From positions 1 to 64,000 of the forward strand of contig JAJRVQ010000177.1 of NCBI GenBank assembly GCA_024277255.1: 64,000 bases of DNA, given 5' to 3'. This stretch comes from Acidobacteriota bacterium. Lineage in GTDB: Bacteria; Acidobacteriota; Thermoanaerobaculia; Multivoradales; SZUA-115. Positions 36,128 through 44,495 of the stretch are shown here, piece after piece (position 1 is the stretch's first letter; each line of letters begins with the position of its first letter). The notes under the pieces were generated by a model that made no database searches, was not told where the DNA came from, and worked only from the letters and a program-made list of their open reading frames with translations. The position numbers and the translations under genes are program-made.

Positions 36128-37180
36128 ATGCGTGAGGTGTTGCAGGACGTCGAGCGCTGGCACGTCGGCGGCACGCCGGTGGCGATCGCCACGGTGGTTG
36201 AGGTGTGGGGCTCGGCTCCCCGGCCGCTGGGCGCCAAGATGGCGATCTCCGGCGAGGGGGCGATCGCCGGTTCGGTCTCGGGCGGTTGCGTCGAGGGCGC
36301 GGTGGTCGAGGAGGCGCAAGCGGTACTGGCCTCCGGTGTGGCCAAGCTGGTCAGCTTCGGGGTCAGTGACGAAGAGGCCTGGGCGGTCGGCCTCTCCTGC
36401 GGCGGGAAGATCGATGTCTACGTGGAACCTCTTGCCGCCAGCTCCGCCAACCTGGAGTGCTTCGAGCTGCTGGCCAAGAATCTGCGCGAGGAGCAGCTGG
36501 TCGCGCAGGCGACGGTGCTCGCCAACGCGGTAGACAGCCACGGCGCGCGGCTGGTGCTCTCGCCCGCCGGAAGGCTGGCGGGAGGGCTGTGCAGCGAGCA
36601 GCTGGATCAGGCGGCCACCGCCAAGGCGCGGGAACTCTTCGCCACCTTTCGGGCCGAGCGCTTCACCGTGGATGGCGCCGAGCTGTTCGTCGAGGTTCTG
36701 CCACCCAGACCCCAGCTGATCATCATCGGCGCCGTGCACACCGCTATCCCGCTGGTCACCTTCGCCAAAGCGATCGGCTTTCACACTGTGGTGGTCGATC
36801 CGCGCACCGCCTTCGCCACCCCGGATCGGTTCGATCACGCCGATCGGCTGATCAACACCTGGCCGGCGGAGGCCTTCGCCGAACTCACCCTCAATGAGGC
36901 TACCTACATCGCTCTGCTGTCGCACGATCTCAAGATCGACCTGCCGGCACTTCGCCTGGCGCTGGTCAGCCCGGCGCGCTACATCGGCGCGTTGGGCTCC
37001 AAGAAGACCCATGCCAAGCGCGTCGCAGCGCTGGCCGAGGAAGGATTCAGTAGCGAGCAGATCGGACGCATTCATGCGCCGATCGGGATCAAACTGGGCG
37101 GCCGCAGCCCGGAGGAGATCGCCGTGTCGATCATTGCCGAGATGGTCGCCGTCGCCCATGGCCGGCGCGGCTCATTTTGA
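36128..37180 (+). CDS. xdhC: XdhC/CoxF-family Mo-cofactor maturation protein
   Basis: A protein of 350 aa of the XdhC/CoxI family: ATVVEVWGSAPRPLGAKM and GSVSGGCVEGAVVEEA at the N-terminus, and a Rossmann-like C-terminal domain with LIIIGAVHTAIPLV and ALGSKKTHAKR. XdhC binds molybdopterin cofactor and helps insert its sulfurated form into xanthine dehydrogenase-type enzymes. It should serve the two Mo hydroxylases at 8-22 kb, from which it is separated by the RiPP cluster. It is coupled to the next gene by a TTGA overlap. Confidence 0.9.
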   Translation: MREVLQDVERWHVGGTPVAIATVVEVWGSAPRPLGAKMAISGEGAIAGSVSGGCVEGAVVEEAQAVLASGVAKLVSFGVSDEEAWAVGLSCGGKIDVYVEPLAASSANLECFELLAKNLREEQLVAQATVLANAVDSHGARLVLSPAGRLAGGLCSEQLDQAATAKARELFATFRAERFTVDGAELFVEVLPPRPQLIIIGAVHTAIPLVTFAKAIGFHTVVVDPRTAFATPDRFDHADRLINTWPAEAFAELTLNEATYIALLSHDLKIDLPALRLALVSPARYIGALGSKKTHAKRVAALAEEGFSSEQIGRIHAPIGIKLGGRSPEEIAVSIIAEMVAVAHGRRGSF

Positions 37181-37806
37181 GCCAGCGCTCGGTCAGCGCC
37201 GTGATCCTCGCCGCCGGATTGTCCAGCCGGTTTGGCGACGACCCGCCCAAGCAGCTGGCGAAGATCGACGGCGTGCCGCAGATTCGGCGCATCGCCTGCC
37301 AGGCACTGGCGGCGGACTTCCGCGAGGTGATCGTGGTGGTCGGCCACCGTGCGGAAGAGGTCAAGGCAGCGCTGGCGGAGCTACCCTTGCGCCTGATGAA
37401 CCATCCGGACTACGCCTCCGGCCTGAGTTCGACCGTGCGGGCCGGGCTGGCGGCGGTGAACTCGCAAGCGGCCGCGGCACTGTTCATTCCCTGCGACCAG
37501 CCCTTCCTCGACAGGGCGACGCTCCAGCGGCTGATCGCGGCCTACCGCCACGGCAGACAGGAGATCGTCGTGCCCACCCACCGGAACCGGCAGCGTGCAC
37601 CGGTACTTTGGGACCGATCGCTCTTCGACGAATTGGCCACCCTCACCGGCGACCAGGGCGCCCGACAGCTCTTGTCGCGCCACCGGGAGAGGATACACAC
37701 GGTCGAGATCGCCGACGGCCGGCTCGTGGCCGATTTCGACACCCCCGAAGATTTGGTGCTGCTGCTGTGCGATCGACCTTCTGCCGGAAAGACCGAGGGG
37801 CGCTAG
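37177..37806 (+). CDS. MobA/MocA-like molybdenum cofactor nucleotidyltransferase
   Basis: A protein of 209 aa with a TTG start overlapping the xdhC stop. The nucleotidyltransferase motif is VILAAGLSSRFGDDPPKQL, the metal-binding acid is in FIPCDQPFL, and the C-terminal DFDTPEDL is typical. MocA/MobA enzymes attach CMP or GMP to molybdopterin. Pairing with XdhC fits cofactor supply (MCD or MGD) to the local hydroxylases. Its stop shares CTAG with the convergent thioesterase stop. Confidence 0.85.
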   Translation: MSQRSVSAVILAAGLSSRFGDDPPKQLAKIDGVPQIRRIACQALAADFREVIVVVGHRAEEVKAALAELPLRLMNHPDYASGLSSTVRAGLAAVNSQAAAALFIPCDQPFLDRATLQRLIAAYRHGRQEIVVPTHRNRQRAPVLWDRSLFDELATLTGDQGARQLLSRHRERIHTVEIADGRLVADFDTPEDLVLLLCDRPSAGKTEGR

Positions 37807-38237
37807 CCTTCCTCGAAGCGCCTCTCTTCGAGCTGCGCGATGGCTTCCTTGAGCGGCTCGGGCAGCGGCATGGCCTTGCCCGCCGCATAGTCGACCCAGA
37901 CGATCACCGCCGTGCCGTCGGCGACTACCTCTCCGCTCTCGCGCTGCCAGATCTGGTAATCGTGGGTGAAGGTGCGCCGCCCGATCTTGGTCACTCGCAC
38001 ACCGACCGCCAACTCGTCGGGGTACTTCACCTGGCGCAGGAAGTTGCAGGTGGCGCTGACCAGAGCCGGTCCGTGCGACTCCTCTTCGCGGTGTTCTTCG
38101 AGTCGAACGGCGACGAAGTAGGCCATCCGCGCCGACTCGCAATAGGTGAAGTACTTGGCGTTGTTGACATGGCCCATCCGATCCATGTCCGCCCAGCGGA
38201 CGGAGATCGGATGAACGACTCGGTACTGCTCGTGCAC
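37803..38237 (-). CDS. acyl-CoA thioesterase, 4HBT hotdog fold
   Basis: A protein of 144 aa. The hotdog signature VRWADMDRMGHVNNAKYF carries the catalytic Asp (D17), and FLRQVKYPDELAV is typical of the 4-hydroxybenzoyl-CoA thioesterase/YbgC family. It hydrolyses acyl-CoA esters in the cytoplasm. It is convergent with the MocA-like gene, the two stop codons overlapping in CTAG. It has no evident operon partner. Confidence 0.85.
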   Translation of the reverse strand: MHEQYRVVHPISVRWADMDRMGHVNNAKYFTYCESARMAYFVAVRLEEHREEESHGPALVSATCNFLRQVKYPDELAVGVRVTKIGRRTFTHDYQIWQRESGEVVADGTAVIVWVDYAAGKAMPLPEPLKEAIAQLEERRFEEG

Positions 38238-38392
38238 TGTGTAGCTCCCGGCTGATCAGAGGTTGCGCGATCCTACCCTGCCGGTCGCGCATCGGTGCAC
38301 AACGGTGAATTTCCCTCACGCCAAGCCGGCTTGCTATCCTCGGTTTCTTTGCACCCGGTGCTGGTTCTCGCCCCATTTCAAGGAGGCACCTC

Positions 38393-39295
38393 ATGCCGCG
38401 ACCGATCCACCGCGCTGTCTTGTTTTCCGCCGCTCTGCTTTGCGTGGCGGCCTTTCCCATGCTGGCTCAGAGTCAGATCTCCTTCGACGGTTTCGAGAGC
38501 GGCAACACGCTCGCCTGGGACGACCGCGTGGGCGCCAACCTGCTGCCGGCCGAGCCTTTTCGCCACAGCCTACTGGCCCTGCGTGACCCGCATGTCTTTG
38601 TCGACCTGGCGATCTTCGGCTGTTGGGACTTCACCGACTCCGATCTCCCGTTCGGCGCCGGGCCCTCGCTCAACAGCCAGCTGGACACCTCGATCACCAC
38701 CGATGGCGACGGCGACGGTTTCCTCGACCTCAGCACGCTGCTCCTCTTCCGCCCCTACGACACCGCCGCCGCGGCGGTACGCGTCGACAACGGCCCCGGC
38801 GCCTGCACCGCCCCGCCGGCGGCGCTGAGTTGCGATCTGGACGGTGTCAACGTGCCGCAGACCGTCGCCTACGATGCCATCGCCCTGGGCAGCTGCCTGG
38901 CTCCCAACGCCGGCACCACCTCGGGCTACACCCCAGCGGTGCCCGAACCAACGGGCCCCTGCTTCGTCACCACCAGCCGCGATGCCCTGGTCGACTTCGC
39001 TGGCGTCCCGGTTTTGTTGAGAGGAGTGCAGTTGGCGGCGGAGCAGGTCGGCAGCCCCAGCCCGACCGGCTTCATCGGCGGCCTGCAGCGCGGCTTTCTC
39101 CGCCAGGCGGACGCCGACCTGATCCTGCTACCGCCGGACGTTCCCGTCGTCGGTGGCCAGCCGATCTCGATCCTCTTCCCCGGCGGCGGCGGAAACTGCG
39201 CCGCCGGAGACGACCGAGACACCTTCCTCGGCGAGACCGGCTGGTGGTTCTACTTCGAGTTCGCTTCGAACAGCGTCACCTACGTAGGCCCCTAG
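38393..39295 (+). CDS. secreted protein of unknown function
   Basis: A protein of 300 aa with a strong AAGGAGG ribosome site 6 nt upstream of the ATG. Residues 1-28 form a signal peptide (basic start, hydrophobic core, PMLAQSQ cleavage region). The mature protein begins ISFDGFESGNTLAWD, an N-terminal tag-like motif that I have seen in many secreted proteins of Acidobacteriota-like genomes. Six Cys in the mature region could form disulfides. There is no enzymatic motif. It stands alone between the thioesterase gene and the hairpin-rich intergenic region. Confidence 0.7.
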   Translation: MPRPIHRAVLFSAALLCVAAFPMLAQSQISFDGFESGNTLAWDDRVGANLLPAEPFRHSLLALRDPHVFVDLAIFGCWDFTDSDLPFGAGPSLNSQLDTSITTDGDGDGFLDLSTLLLFRPYDTAAAAVRVDNGPGACTAPPAALSCDLDGVNVPQTVAYDAIALGSCLAPNAGTTSGYTPAVPEPTGPCFVTTSRDALVDFAGVPVLLRGVQLAAEQVGSPSPTGFIGGLQRGFLRQADADLILLPPDVPVVGGQPISILFPGGGGNCAAGDDRDTFLGETGWWFYFEFASNSVTYVGP

Positions 39296-39319
39296 CTACA
39301 AAACCGGTGATACGCGCGA

Positions 39320-39416
39320 GCCCATCGGGCGAGCCCGGCCGTTCGGCCGGACTGCTTAGGGGTGAGTCGCAAGAACCGCGCTTCTTGCGGCGAGGGGATC
39401 TCGCAGAGAGATCCCC
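39320..39416. repeat. cluster of four tandem hairpins between convergent genes
   Basis: Within 97 bp there are four perfect inverted repeats: GCCC-atc-GGGC (39320-39330), CCGGCCG-tt-CGGCCGG (39335-39350), CGCAAGAA-6 nt-TTCTTGCG (39368-39389) and GGGGATCTC-gcaga-GAGATCCCC (39394-39416). No T-run follows on either strand, so they are not classical intrinsic terminators. They lie between the ends of a plus-strand and a minus-strand gene and may be a bidirectional transcription barrier, a REP/MITE-like element or a structured RNA. Confidence 0.65.
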
Positions 39417-39458
39417 ATAAACAAAAAGGCGGCGGGGCGAGCGTCTCCAATAAGTCGA

Positions 39459-41333
39459 CTAGGCTTCCTTCTCCAACAGCTCGAAGGTCGCCGGATTAAA
39501 CCGCCGCGCCAGTGCGGCGCGGAAATCCGGCGCCGGCATTGCGCCGACGGGCTCACCCCTCTCCTCTTCCAACTCGGTGATAAACCGCCACCAGGCGCGT
39601 TCGCGTCGTGACATCTCGCCGGAATCTCGGATCCTGCCGAACTCCTGCACGTAGCGGTTGTGGCGGCAGAGCATGCGGAAGGCGTGCAGGGTGTTGGGCC
39701 GTTGCTCGGGCAATCCCAAGACGGCGACGTCGTTGCCCACCTGGTGCACGGGTTGGCCCCACTCCGAGTAGCCACCGAAGATCGTCCCCAACTTCTCCAA
39801 GGCGCGCGCCAGCCGTGCCTGTTTGAAGCTGGTGAGCACCTTGGTGAGAATCGGTAGGGTCAGCGTGCGGTGCAACGTCGGCTCGGCGAGCCGGACGCGG
39901 ACGTCCAACTCCTCCTTCACGATGTCGCTGATCTGCTGAGAAGTGATGCGATTGTCCGTCGCCAGGTGAACTCGCTCGCCGATCGCCTCCGGCCGGCGAA
40001 CCGCCGCTAGCATCCCCCTGGCCACCCAGTCGACCGGAATCAAGTTGAGCTGGGCGGACGGATCGCCGGGGAAGATACAGGCCATGCGGGCGATCATCGA
40101 GGCCGAGGTACGCTCGAACCACTTGCCCTTCGGCGAATTCAACGCCTCGTGGGCGCGGCCGAAGACGTTGACCGGCGCGTTGACGACCTTGGTGTCGCCA
40201 CGGTTATTGCCCGCCCGAGATTCACCGATGATGATCGCCGGACAGAGCTGGACCACCCGCAGCCCCTTGGTGAGCATGAACCGTTCGGTCTCGATCGAGG
40301 CCATCGCCTTGGTCAGCTCGTAGTAGTTGTTGTAGAAATTACGCGGAAAAACCACCTCATCCTCACGCGCCAAGGTACGCGCTTGACGCCCGTGGATGTA
40401 GGAGGTCTCGATGCCCACATGGGCGACGAACGGACTGTCGGGTGCTTCCTGGAGGCTGTGCGAGAAGCGTAGCGCGTTGAGCGTACCGACGACGTTGGCG
40501 CGGAAGGAGGCTTCATAGGGATCATCGAACGAAACGCTGGCAGCCGAGTGTACGAGGTGGGTAATGCGCCGGCGAAGAGGGGCGAGATCCTCGTCGCTGA
40601 TCCCCAGGTTGGGTTTCTCGACATCCCCCGCCACAAAGCTGAACTTGGCTCGCTGCTGCGGATCTTCGAGCCACAGCTGATCGAGCATCATCTCCCCGCG
40701 CTCGGCCGGGGAGAGTGTCCGGATGACCTCCTTGGTCTTGCGATCGCGGATCTGCTTGGGGCGAATGACCACCACCACCTCGGCGATCGCCTCGTCGCTG
40801 GCAGCCTGCCACAGCACTTCCTTGCCGACGAAACCGGTTCCGCCGGTCAGCAAGATGCGCAACGCCGGCCTGCCGTCGGCTCCGCGAGCCTTGTCGAACC
40901 GCTCCGCGCCCTGCTTGGCCAGCTGCATCAGCCGCTCGGCGATCTCCTCCTGGGACAACGGGTGGCGCTTGTAGCGGAAGTAGTAGTCGCGATCCTTGAG
41001 CCCAAAGAGGGCCTTGGCGATCTTGTCCGGGTCCTTGCGGTGCAGCGCCTTGGCGATCATCACCGATGCTTTGTGACCTAGACGGCGGATCTCCTTCATC
41101 TTGGTCCGCACCAGATCTTCATCACCGGTGGAACGCAGCAGGCGGCTCATGTACTGGCGCGCCTGGACATCCACCACGTGGTAGTCGCGGTGGCTACCGA
41201 CCAGGAGGGAGTGCGGCAGAATCGGCTCGTCGAGGATCTCGCCGCTACGCAGGCTCACCTTCTCGACGTAACGGCACGGAGAAAACTCCTCCGGCGGCGG
41301 TGGTTCAACAGGCTGGGATGATCGTCTCGGCAT
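39459..41333 (-). CDS. fatty acyl reductase-like SDR (NAD-binding 4 / thioester reductase domain)
   Basis: A protein of 624 aa. An N-terminal region of about 150 residues precedes the Rossmann motif LLTGGTGFVG near residue 160. The SDR active-site YNNYYELTK (YxxxK) lies near residues 335-341, and LCPAIIIGES follows, as in the male-sterility/FAR family. Such enzymes reduce acyl-CoA or acyl-ACP to aldehyde or alcohol with NADPH. The C-terminal 200 residues match the 'sterile' helical region. The next genes on the same strand include a WS/DGAT acyltransferase, so fatty alcohol for wax ester synthesis is the likely product. Confidence 0.8.
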   Translation of the reverse strand: MPRRSSQPVEPPPPEEFSPCRYVEKVSLRSGEILDEPILPHSLLVGSHRDYHVVDVQARQYMSRLLRSTGDEDLVRTKMKEIRRLGHKASVMIAKALHRKDPDKIAKALFGLKDRDYYFRYKRHPLSQEEIAERLMQLAKQGAERFDKARGADGRPALRILLTGGTGFVGKEVLWQAASDEAIAEVVVVIRPKQIRDRKTKEVIRTLSPAERGEMMLDQLWLEDPQQRAKFSFVAGDVEKPNLGISDEDLAPLRRRITHLVHSAASVSFDDPYEASFRANVVGTLNALRFSHSLQEAPDSPFVAHVGIETSYIHGRQARTLAREDEVVFPRNFYNNYYELTKAMASIETERFMLTKGLRVVQLCPAIIIGESRAGNNRGDTKVVNAPVNVFGRAHEALNSPKGKWFERTSASMIARMACIFPGDPSAQLNLIPVDWVARGMLAAVRRPEAIGERVHLATDNRITSQQISDIVKEELDVRVRLAEPTLHRTLTLPILTKVLTSFKQARLARALEKLGTIFGGYSEWGQPVHQVGNDVAVLGLPEQRPNTLHAFRMLCRHNRYVQEFGRIRDSGEMSRRERAWWRFITELEEERGEPVGAMPAPDFRAALARRFNPATFELLEKEA

Positions 41334-41461
41334 CGCTCTCCTCGGACCGGAAGTGACAGGAAGGTCTTACCACAACATATCTAGTCCAGCCCGAGCTGTC
41401 CAACCAGCCCAGTTCGACCGTCACCGACCGGCGGTCGAACCGGGGAAACCTACGGCAGGAC

Positions 41462-42355
41462 TTACTGACCGCTCCAGCTCTTCAGTTGCTCGGCCAGCTC
41501 TTTCATGTCGCCCTTCATGCGGTTGTTCGGCCGCTCTGCGAGCGCCTTGGTACCCATTTGCACCGCATGCTTGGCGGCGGTGATCGCTTGCGCTTTGTCT
41601 CCGCTACGGGCGAGCAGGCGAGCTAACAGGGCAGCGTTCCAGTAGTTCGGGCTACCGGTGGCCGCCGCCTTGGCCCAGGTCAACGCCTCGTCGGTGTTGC
41701 TCTCCTGCTGGTAGAAGTAGGAGGCCCACTGACTCGCCGCCCCCGCGTCCGAAGAGTCGTCCGCGGCCACTTCGCGACGCGCCTGCTCTTTGGCGATGGC
41801 CAGCGTGTTGAAGCCGATCTCGATGGGTACGACGGTCTCGGCCCAGTGCAGGCTTAGGGTCGCCGAATCGGCCGTCACGTTGGAGAACTCGAAGCGCATC
41901 TGCTCGCTGTGGGCGGCCTGCTTCGGCTGCACATCGATACGCAGGGCATCCTGTTCCTCTTTGTATCGATAGGCGCCCCACTGCTCAGCTTCCTTGTTGA
42001 TAATCACCGTCCAGCTGTCGGTGCCGGGAATAGTGAACAGGCTGTAGGTACCGGCGGCCAGCGGCTTGCCGCCGATCGTGCAGTCCTGGCTGACGGTGAG
42101 GGTGGTCGCCTCGTTGGCTCCGGTGCGCCAAATCTCACCGAGGGGCACCAGGCCGCCGAAGATCTCGCGCTCGCGCACCGAAGGGCGGCTGTAGGTCAAC
42201 GAAACTTCCGCCAGCCCCACCGTCTGCGTCACCGTGGCCATCTGGCTGATACGCGGCGGCCCTTCGGCCCGGGCAGCCAGGCTGGGCAGCAGCATGAGAA
42301 GAAGGACGAGAGCGAGAGTACGGTAAGGGAAAGGTCGCGGTTGCAATCGAGTCAT
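41462..42355 (-). CDS. DUF2911 periplasmic protein
   Basis: A protein of 297 aa from the ATG at 42355. The signal peptide is PYRTLALVLLLMLLPSLAARA. The mature region starts with the DUF2911 blocks SLTYSRPSVREREIFGGLVP, GEIWRTGANEATTL and LAAGTYSLFTIPG. The C-terminal third is helical and TPR-like (NYWNAALLARLLARSGDKA). The function of the family is unknown; it is exported and common in Acidobacteriota and Bacteroidota. It sits between the acyl reductase and acyltransferase genes, perhaps by chance. Confidence 0.8.
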   Translation of the reverse strand: MTRLQPRPFPYRTLALVLLLMLLPSLAARAEGPPRISQMATVTQTVGLAEVSLTYSRPSVREREIFGGLVPLGEIWRTGANEATTLTVSQDCTIGGKPLAAGTYSLFTIPGTDSWTVIINKEAEQWGAYRYKEEQDALRIDVQPKQAAHSEQMRFEFSNVTADSATLSLHWAETVVPIEIGFNTLAIAKEQARREVAADDSSDAGAASQWASYFYQQESNTDEALTWAKAAATGSPNYWNAALLARLLARSGDKAQAITAAKHAVQMGTKALAERPNNRMKGDMKELAEQLKSWSGQ

Positions 42356-42511
42356 GGGTCTATCTCCACGGTTCATCTTCAAGGTGCATCGGCTCTTGCG
42401 GCCGGCGAGTGTCGGCCTTCCGGCCCACGGACTGGCCGATGGTTTTACTGGTGGCTCGCGGCTCGCACCCTATCAGCTCCTACAACTGTACGACGCCGTA
42501 AGGTCGGTCGC

Positions 42512-43927
42512 TTACGGTGTGACTGAGAACTCCGACTGTAGCTCGGCCAGCTCAAGCTGAAAGTGCTCGATCAAACTGCCGGGATCGGCCAACACCGCGC
42601 GGTCGCTCAGCACACCGACCCGCACCGTCCCATTGAAACTGATGATCGACACGCCGATACCGATGTCGGCCCGCTTGGGAACCCAGAAGATCATCTCCCG
42701 AACCCGTCGTCCGGCGAGAAAAATGGGCTCTTGAGGTCCGGGGACGTTGGTCAGGATGCAGGTGCACTTGTTGGCCAGGAAATCGGCCAGGGCCCGGCTG
42801 GTTCGCTGCGGCAGCACGGTCAGTAAGACCCGGACGGCGCCGAACATGGCGAGCGGTTCGACCGACCGTTTGAGCGCGTTCATCCGCTGGCGCACGGCGG
42901 CCAGCCGCTGGCGAGAGTCGTCGATCCCGCAGGGCAATTCCAGCAGCACCGAGGCAAAGCGATTCTCCATCTTCAGCGGTCGCTTCGGCGAGCGAACATC
43001 GACCGGAACCGTCGCTCGCACGCGGCCGACCGCGGACTCGCCGCTGGCTTCGAGAAGTCGCCGCAAGGCTCCTGCGACGCAGGTCATCAGAACGTCGTTG
43101 ACCGTGGCTCCCGCCGCCTCCTTGAGCTTCTTGATTCCCGCCAGAGGAATCGGCGAGGACCAGGCGACCTGCTTGTCGCCGGTCATCGCGGTGCCGTGAA
43201 GGGTGTTTCGATCACGCCGCTGCAACATCTTGCCAAGCACCACGAAGGGACCGAGCAGGGGCGCTTTGAGCATCATCGCCAGATCACCGGTCTTCTTGTT
43301 CTTGGTGGTAGCGGCGGCATGGCGGTCGGCGGCCAGGTGGCGCGAGTTCGCGGCGGCCCCCTCCGGCGAGTCCATCATCGAGAAGAGAATCGGCACCAGG
43401 CCGATGCCATCGCCGAGACAGTGATGAATGCGGAAGATCAACGCACTGCCACCTTCGGCGAGGTTCGGCACCAGTTGCAGTTGCCACGGCGGTCGATCGA
43501 CCGGCAGCTCTTGTGCCGCCAGCTGCCCCATGTAGCGCTGCAACCCCTCCTTGCTAGCCAGCTCCGGCCCCTCGGCCAGCACCACGTGGCGGGAGACATC
43601 GAATTGCGGATCCAGCTCCCAGTGGGGTGTCTGGCCCCTCCGCACCACCCGCCAGCGGAACCGTGGAAACCGCTCTCCACCATCCAGGCCGAGAACCCGC
43701 TTATCGAAAAGAGCGCGCATGGTCTCCAGGTCGAGTTCATCGACGATGTAGAAACCGGTGATGACCATGCGATTGGTCTGCGAGTCCTGAAGCCACAGAC
43801 CATCGGCCGGCTTAACTCGCCCGCGCGCCAAGGCGCCGTTGGGGCCACCATTCGCCCCGCCCGTCACTCCACCGCTGGCCCCACCACTGGCGGCTTGCGT
43901 CACCGTCGAATCGCTGGTCTGCGCCAC
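42512..43927 (-). CDS. wax ester synthase/diacylglycerol acyltransferase (WS/DGAT)
   Basis: A protein of 471 aa with a GTG start 12 bp after a small membrane-protein gene. The catalytic HHxxxDG motif is H168-H169-C-L-G-D173-G174. Later blocks include ATVNDVLMTCVAGALRRLL, RATVPVDVRS and ILTNVPGPQEPI, all family-typical. It transfers acyl groups from acyl-CoA to fatty alcohols or diacylglycerol, storing neutral lipid. The first 35 residues are a Gly/Ser/Ala-rich tail. With the reductase two genes away it forms a plausible wax-ester pathway. Confidence 0.9.
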   Translation of the reverse strand: MAQTSDSTVTQAASGGASGGVTGGANGGPNGALARGRVKPADGLWLQDSQTNRMVITGFYIVDELDLETMRALFDKRVLGLDGGERFPRFRWRVVRRGQTPHWELDPQFDVSRHVVLAEGPELASKEGLQRYMGQLAAQELPVDRPPWQLQLVPNLAEGGSALIFRIHHCLGDGIGLVPILFSMMDSPEGAAANSRHLAADRHAAATTKNKKTGDLAMMLKAPLLGPFVVLGKMLQRRDRNTLHGTAMTGDKQVAWSSPIPLAGIKKLKEAAGATVNDVLMTCVAGALRRLLEASGESAVGRVRATVPVDVRSPKRPLKMENRFASVLLELPCGIDDSRQRLAAVRQRMNALKRSVEPLAMFGAVRVLLTVLPQRTSRALADFLANKCTCILTNVPGPQEPIFLAGRRVREMIFWVPKRADIGIGVSIISFNGTVRVGVLSDRAVLADPGSLIEHFQLELAELQSEFSVTP

Positions 43928-43939
43928 GGAAGCAACCTC

Positions 43940-44287
43940 TCAGTCCCGGCGCGGCTTCTTGCCGCCGCCCATCAACCCGGTCAGTCCCGATTCGACCAGC
44001 GATCGCGCCGCACGACCGACGCTCTCGGTGGCGCCTTGCAGCCCCTCGCTGAGTCGCTCCGGGGACGGCAACTTCGCCAGCCCTTCCGTCATACCCTGCC
44101 GGGCACCGCTGCGCACCCGCTCCTCGATCACCTCGCCCAGCTCCTCACCCTTGTCCGCCAAAAGGCGCCCCAACCGCTCTTCCGCCTGCGGTAGGAAACG
44201 CCGCTGGAGCCAGCGGGCCAGCAGCCATAGCGTCAACAGGCTGGAAAACAATGCGGTCAGCACGATGGTGGCGATGAGTTCGAGCAT
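43940..44287 (-). CDS. small membrane protein with amphipathic C-terminal region
   Basis: A protein of 115 aa from the ATG at 44287. One transmembrane helix is at residues 3-26 (ELIATIVLTALFSSLLTLWLL in outline), followed by a charged helix-rich region (ERLGRLLADKGEELGEVIEERV) and a basic tail (GGGKKPRRD). No family was recognised. It is coupled to the WS/DGAT gene (12-bp gap) and might anchor the acyltransferase or lipid bodies at the membrane; that is speculation. Confidence 0.6.
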   Translation of the reverse strand: MLELIATIVLTALFSSLLTLWLLARWLQRRFLPQAEERLGRLLADKGEELGEVIEERVRSGARQGMTEGLAKLPSPERLSEGLQGATESVGRAARSLVESGLTGLMGGGKKPRRD

Positions 44288-44495
44288 GATGCTGATTGTA
44301 CGGCAAGCGCCGCTCAACAACCGCCGGACAGTGACCGTTGCTAAGCTAGCGGCTAAGATCGCCGCCATGAATCCAACACTGAGGCACCAACATCGGCACA
44401 CGAGCTACCGCCCCAAGCAGGTGCTATGCCGCAACCGCAAGGGCTGGGATCCAGCGTGGAATCGGCGGGGAAAGAGCCCTGGAGTTCTCCGAAAA

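Noticed and set aside
39320..39416. Integron attC site or CRISPR repeats
   Set aside because: The hairpins differ from one another, there is no integrase or cas gene, and no core-site pattern or regular spacing.
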